Translations under genes and position numbers: made by a program
In this document: positions 59,394 to 64,000 of the stretch, one piece after another
Position numbering within the stretch: the first letter of the stretch is position 1
Layout: each line of letters begins with the position of its first letter
The notes under the pieces: generated by a model
The model's input: only the letters and a program-made list of their open reading frames with translations
What the model was told of the DNA's origin: nothing
Database searches by the model: none
From: Populus alba
Taxonomy: Eukaryota; Streptophyta; Magnoliopsida; Malpighiales; Salicaceae
Assembly: GCF_005239225.2 (NCBI RefSeq)
Contig: NC_133289.1
Location: forward strand, 8,749,501 to 8,813,500
Length of the DNA stretch: 64,000 bases
Reading direction: 5' to 3'

Positions 59394-60080
59394 AATCTCC
59401 CCTTTCTTGATTAGGTTGGAGGATTTACTATTCCAACCATCGAACAACAAGTCTAAAACTTTTTTTTTTATTTGTCAAAGCTTTCGTCAACATATCATAA
59501 CGATTATTATCGGTGTGGATTTTATATAGTTCTAAAGCTTTTCTTTAAAATATTTTCTTATTTAATGATACCTTGCATCAATTTGCTTCAACCTCTAATG
59601 AAATATTGAGTTTTTAGCTAGATGACGAGGACTTTGATTATTGTAAAATATCACATATTATTGTTGTTGAAAACCTCGATGATGTTTTATAACTCAAAAT
59701 GTCTCAACTTAGCATTAAAGATACCTTAAAATCTACTTGACAACATTCCAATGCTTTATTCCTGGATTTAAAATGAATTTGCTAACTACAACAATGCATG
59801 ATCTATAGCTGGCCTCATGCATATGATTAAACTTTCTATTATCGAGGTATATACAAATCTTGTAGAAGGGTTTGTTTGGTGCTTAGCTTAAAATGAGCAG
59901 CAAGAGTAGAAATCACTATTTATCTTTATTAATATTTAATATGTCAAACACTTTTTCAACAAACTGCTCCTATGACATATGCAACTCATTCCCCTTTCTA
60001 TCTCAATATAATTATAAAATCAAGAATCTATTTTTTCAGACAAAGGGTACGAGCTGTAAATCTGTCTCTTCCTCTACCAT
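59394..60080 (-). mobile_element. Degraded Ty1/copia RT-RNase H remnant
   Basis: The minus strand, read with many stops and shifts, gives MRPAIDHALL..LANSF, a SIGMLSSRF-like line, KLMQGI and YVDESFDK at the positions of the copia lines RPDI.HAL..V.RF..NPG..HW.AVK, SKHIDVRYH and D.LTK. It sits just before the purine tract and LTR start at 59393, the correct order for the 3' end of a copia element. The 5' part was not found. Confidence 0.6.
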
Positions 60081-61525
60081 GTAACTAGCTCTAGGCCGGC
60101 ATAATAATTCTTTAGACAGAGGGTGGTATACGGAGATCTAAATATATATATTTTTTGAAATATTGGCCAATTATAGGGCACCTAAGGTGACCAAACAATT
60201 TGAGGCAAACTATCTGGGAGTTGCTATTGGCACTCCACCCATGGTTAAGCACGCTCTATCATACCATTCCATTATTTTATGAAATGACGGAAAAATCTTT
60301 AGAAGAAGCTAAACATGAACACACATGCTTCCTTGAAGAAAGTGTAAACTAAAAAATCCAACAAAAACAAAAACTGGTTGGTTTTAAGGTTGAAAAGTAG
60401 TTGAAAAGCACTAATATTAATTTTACATGTTTTTCAACATAAAAAGCAAAACAAAAACTTGGACAAACGGAGCCTTTAAAATACAAAGAAACAATTTTGA
60501 ACCTTTTCTTTTCAAATTGCTTTTGAACATTCTCCAAAACCCTCGTATCCATTTTCCCCTCAAATCGCTAAATACTCATTTCAAATGGAGAGAGGTCTCT
60601 GCGGTGAGTCTTTTCCTTGGTTAAATGTAAGCAAAGGAGCACTGAACATTAGCATTATGCTCGAGAAACCCATTTACTTTTAGCGTTATGCCTCGTCAGG
60701 AAGCTTCTGCGTTGGGTTCTAATTCTGAAATTCTATTGAAAAAAAAATATTGGTTTTGGGGTAAGCTTGATCTAGAGAACCCTTTTCCTTCAACAATCCC
60801 AAGCCCTCATTTTGTTTATCAATCAATAATTAATAAAAAATAAAATAGTGGCCGGGTCAACGATGCTAACAGCCACACTGCCAACCCAACATCTCCCTCT
60901 TCCGATGAAAGAATCTGGGCGTCAATGAAAATTAATTTCTTTAAAAAATGATTATGAAAATGCAGTGTTCACATCACTTGATATATTTAAAAAGAAATCA
61001 CCCCCCTCTAAAAAATAATTTAAAAATTAATTTGCACACGACTTTTCACATTCAGTACTCTTCATGCGGGTCGGTTGATTTTTAAAAAATCACAGGCAAT
61101 TTTCCGGGCAAATTTTATTACATTCATAATTCCACGTATTAAACATGTCGTGTTGGTATCCATATATATGCTGAAGTGTCCACGCCCCAGTTAATTTACA
61201 TGCAAGATCTTCGTATTTAAGAAATTATCAACTATATATTCAAGTATTAACCTCAAGAACCAGACGATGATTAAGGTTCATCTGGATGCGAAAGGGCAAA
61301 CTTTTTTTGAGTTTTGCTTCCTTCCTATTATTAATTGTTTTCGTTTCAAATCTCAGTCAATACTGGTCTCAAATTAATTTTACTATAGAATTAAAAAAAT
61401 TATTCAAACAATTTTAGACCCACTTAGTGCTTTGTATAAGAATTTCTACGCTCTATTGACTGCCATAATATTTCAACAGGCTCCGCTTCAATTCTTTAAA
61501 CTTCATAGACTTGCTTCCTCTGGTC

Positions 61526-61574
<49 letters not shown>

Positions 61575-63310
61575 AACTTCATAGACTTGATCTAGAGAAG
61601 CCTTTTCCTTTAACAATCCCAAGTCCTCATTTTGTTTGTATTTATTCTCTTCTTTTTTTTTGGTAAAATTGTAATTCACAGCTATCCGATTTCCAGCTCT
61701 TTAATAAGACGAGCTCACTTATTAAAACAAAATGCCTGTTTACGAAAGAATATGAAAATAAAAGCCAATTATTGTCTAGACAATCGATTTTAGCATAGTA
61801 TTTGGGAACAACCTGTAAAACAAGCTTAGGTTACTTAGATATATTTACAGATAATTAGGTTAACTCGAAAGAAAGCGTTTCATTTTTTTCTTAGTTGTTT
61901 ACCTGCTGGGTTTGATGGGTCAGTATAATTATTAAAAATTTAGTTATTCAAATATAAATGGTTAGGTTAATTAGAAACTCTAGATTAGGCTCTAGACTTC
62001 TAGTTTTTACCATCACCTTTTCAGTCTGACAACCATAGACCTTAGCATTGAAGTAGATAGGTGGCACCCAACTTTCTCAACCTTAAAAAATAATATTAAT
62101 TTTTTTTTTACAGATTTTAAAATCAAATACTTTAATATTAAAAAAATATAGCATTAAAAAAAAAAACTTCGATTCAGCTGGAGATACCTTAATGAGCCTA
62201 CAATTCATAACATAAAATCAGGAAAAAAAATTTAAAAATAGATTTCATAAAATAAACAAAGTTTAATAAAAAAAAAAACATTAAAAAATCCCCCAATCAA
62301 TTCAAGTTAACTATACCGACTGTTCGTGAAATTACCAAACAGACAAAAAGGTTAAAAAAACAGCAAGATTCTAGGATAAATAATATAATACAAAATAAAT
62401 AGTGACATATATAATGAAGGTGGATTCAAGTTTACGAGTGCGATGAACCAACATGAGATATTTAGCAGTCACCGCCAAAGGAAATGAATGGACCTCAAGC
62501 ATCTCAGTTGGCCTATGGTACAGAAAACAGAGCATTTGAGTGCACGACGCCATCATTCATGCACCTATGGTCCTTTCCTTTGCAAAGACCTCCTCTAGTT
62601 TGGAGGCCATGGCATCCTTCAAACCACAAACCATGGTGATGGGATGGAACCCTAGTGGTGTTTTCAGTTCATCGTACACTCGAAATCATTGTACATTTAG
62701 CAGGAGAATGTCCAAACTCCATGAACACGCCTGATGAGTTATTCCTTGCATCCAGCTGGTTTTCTTCAATGCATAGGTACGGAGATCAACATCACTGTCT
62801 CTTAATTATTTACTTCTTTCTCTCTGTTTGTTTTTACTTTTGTTTTTTTAGAAAAAAAAATTTAATTTAGGTAATTCGGCTATACAGCAAAGAAAGCTTT
62901 TTTTTTTTTTTTTTAATACTATAATTAGAATCAATATAATTTAGAGAACTTTCAACCTTAATTCAAAGGACTAACAATCTCATAAAACAGAATTTTTTTT
63001 TTTTTTTATGAGAAATGGAATAAATGTACTATGGCATAACCATAATGGATATGATCCTAATCATTGCAAAATTTCCGTACTTCAAACACAAACAAAAAAA
63101 TATATACATGTTTTTTTCGTGAGTCCAAAAAAAAAATACCAAGTACACCTCACCACACCTCTATCTTAAACACACCCTTAATCCCAATACTAATCAATGA
63201 TCAATCTTTAGTTTTTGTGATTTTTAACATTTCATTTGTGACAGAGATGATAAAGATTTTGTTTTTGTACAAGTGAAAAGGATATAAAAAATGTTGCTGT
63301 TATACAATCT
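60081..63310. other. Intergenic DNA with a short direct repeat, no gene supported
   Basis: A ~55-bp sequence (CTTGATCTAGAGAA.CCTTTT, CAACAATCCCAAG.CCTCATT) occurs at about 60761-60815 and again at 61584-61640. 62440-62770 has lower AT content and open stretches on both strands (62371-62556 and 62540-62734), but no family is recognisable. The rest is AT-rich. Confidence 0.5.
61526..61574. repeat. (CT)n(TA)n microsatellite between two short direct repeats
   Basis: CT run followed by TA run; AAACTTCATAGACTTG lies on both sides (about 61498-61513 and 61574-61589). Confidence 0.9.
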
Positions 63311-63510
63311 TACTAGGGGTGTTTGAGATTGTAGTGCAAAATACATTTTTAAATAGTTTTTACTTGAAAATATATTAAAATAAATTTTTTTGTTAATATC
63401 AATATATCAAAATCATTAAAAAAACACTAAAAAAATAATTTAATTTAATTTTTTTAAACTAAAAAATACTTTTAAAAAGTAGAAGTTGTGTCAAACTAGA
63501 TCCTCACTTG
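63311..63510. repeat. AT-rich dispersed element, copy 7
   Basis: GTGTTTGAGATTGTAGTGCA head, ACTTGAAAATATATTAAAAT, ATATATCAAAATCATTAAAA, CACTAAAAAAATAATTT and ACTTTTAAAAAGTAGAAG in family order. The GTGTTTG head complements the CAAACAC tails of other copies, supporting inverted termini. Confidence 0.65.
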
Positions 63511-64000
63511 GTGATCATAAGCTGTAATAGTTTACTTATAAATTCCTCTTAAAATAAAAAAGTTAACATATATAATTAAAATTTTTAAAAGTGTTTATAA
63601 ATTAGGGTAGATTATTAAAAACTTTGAAAACACTTTATATCTATATTTTTATTTATTACAATTTACACATTCAATTAAGACTAGCCTAGAATAAATAAAT
63701 AAATAAAACATTATTATATATTAAGAACTCAAATCTCATCAATCTACCGTCACAATTCTTGTTCTCTCTCTTCTCTTCCGTAAAGAAAACCATGAAAATC
63801 TCCCCTTACAACAAAGAGGTATTTGAAAAACACAAAATCATAATTTTAATTCGGTTTGTATTCCTCTCAAGTGTGTTTATATTGGATAATTGACAATAAT
63901 CAAATATATAAATATCATGTAATTTTCTACATACCAGGCTTTCAAATAACATGTATGGATATTGATGGGCATGTTCTTAATAGGCTTGTACCCATCTCTC

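Overview
This is nuclear DNA from a dicot, most likely a poplar or another member of the Salicaceae. The genes have spliced plant structures with GT/AG introns. The encoded proteins are plant-specific types (WRKY, F-box/LRR FBL3, DYW pentatricopeptide, SCAR/WAVE, PADRE/DUF4228, SDR110C). The intergenic DNA is very AT-rich and full of CT and TA microsatellites, MITE-like elements and decayed LTR retrotransposons. The genus is inferred from remembered similarity of the proteins and repeats; no database was searched.

Layout. 1-561 (-): the 5' part of a WRKY33-type gene, cut by the window edge and carrying a one-base frameshift in exon 1, with a cluster of three W-boxes upstream. 2.0-4.2 kb: a diverged 65-bp tandem array, a decayed tRNA-Gln and a small CACTA-like element. 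5.4-8.8 kb (-): an eight-exon F-box/LRR gene (FBL3/RAE1 type, 665 codons). 11.4-13.1 kb: a repeat complex bounded by two direct repeats. 14.3-17.35 kb and 18.96-21.4 kb: a tandem segmental duplication, each unit carrying one intronless PADRE (DUF4228) gene. 21.4-23.9 kb (-): a degraded Ty3/gypsy element. 23.9-26.0 kb (-): an intact DYW-type PPR gene. 28.7-36.0 kb (-): a nine-exon SCAR2-like gene (1459 codons). 36-50 kb: gene-poor DNA with tandem repeats, AT-rich dispersed elements and a fragment that looks like a chloroplast/mitochondrial RNase II (RNR1) gene. 50.4-51.5 kb (+): a two-exon short-chain dehydrogenase (SDR2a type). 53.9-56.0 kb: two foldback elements, one split by a 1.46-kb CACTA transposon. 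57.0-60.1 kb: a decayed Ty1/copia element whose LTR is split by a 1.74-kb solo LTR. The last 4 kb holds no gene I can support.

The genes do not form a pathway. Each is a separate plant transcription unit: defence transcription factor, ubiquitin-ligase adaptor, stress-response membrane-anchored protein, organelle RNA editing, actin nucleation, and secondary or hormone metabolism. The strongest structural observations are the two nested insertions with matching target-site duplications, the young PADRE duplication whose coding differences are mostly amino-acid changing, the frameshift in the WRKY gene and the RNR1-like gene fragment. I found no convincing previously undescribed multi-gene system.
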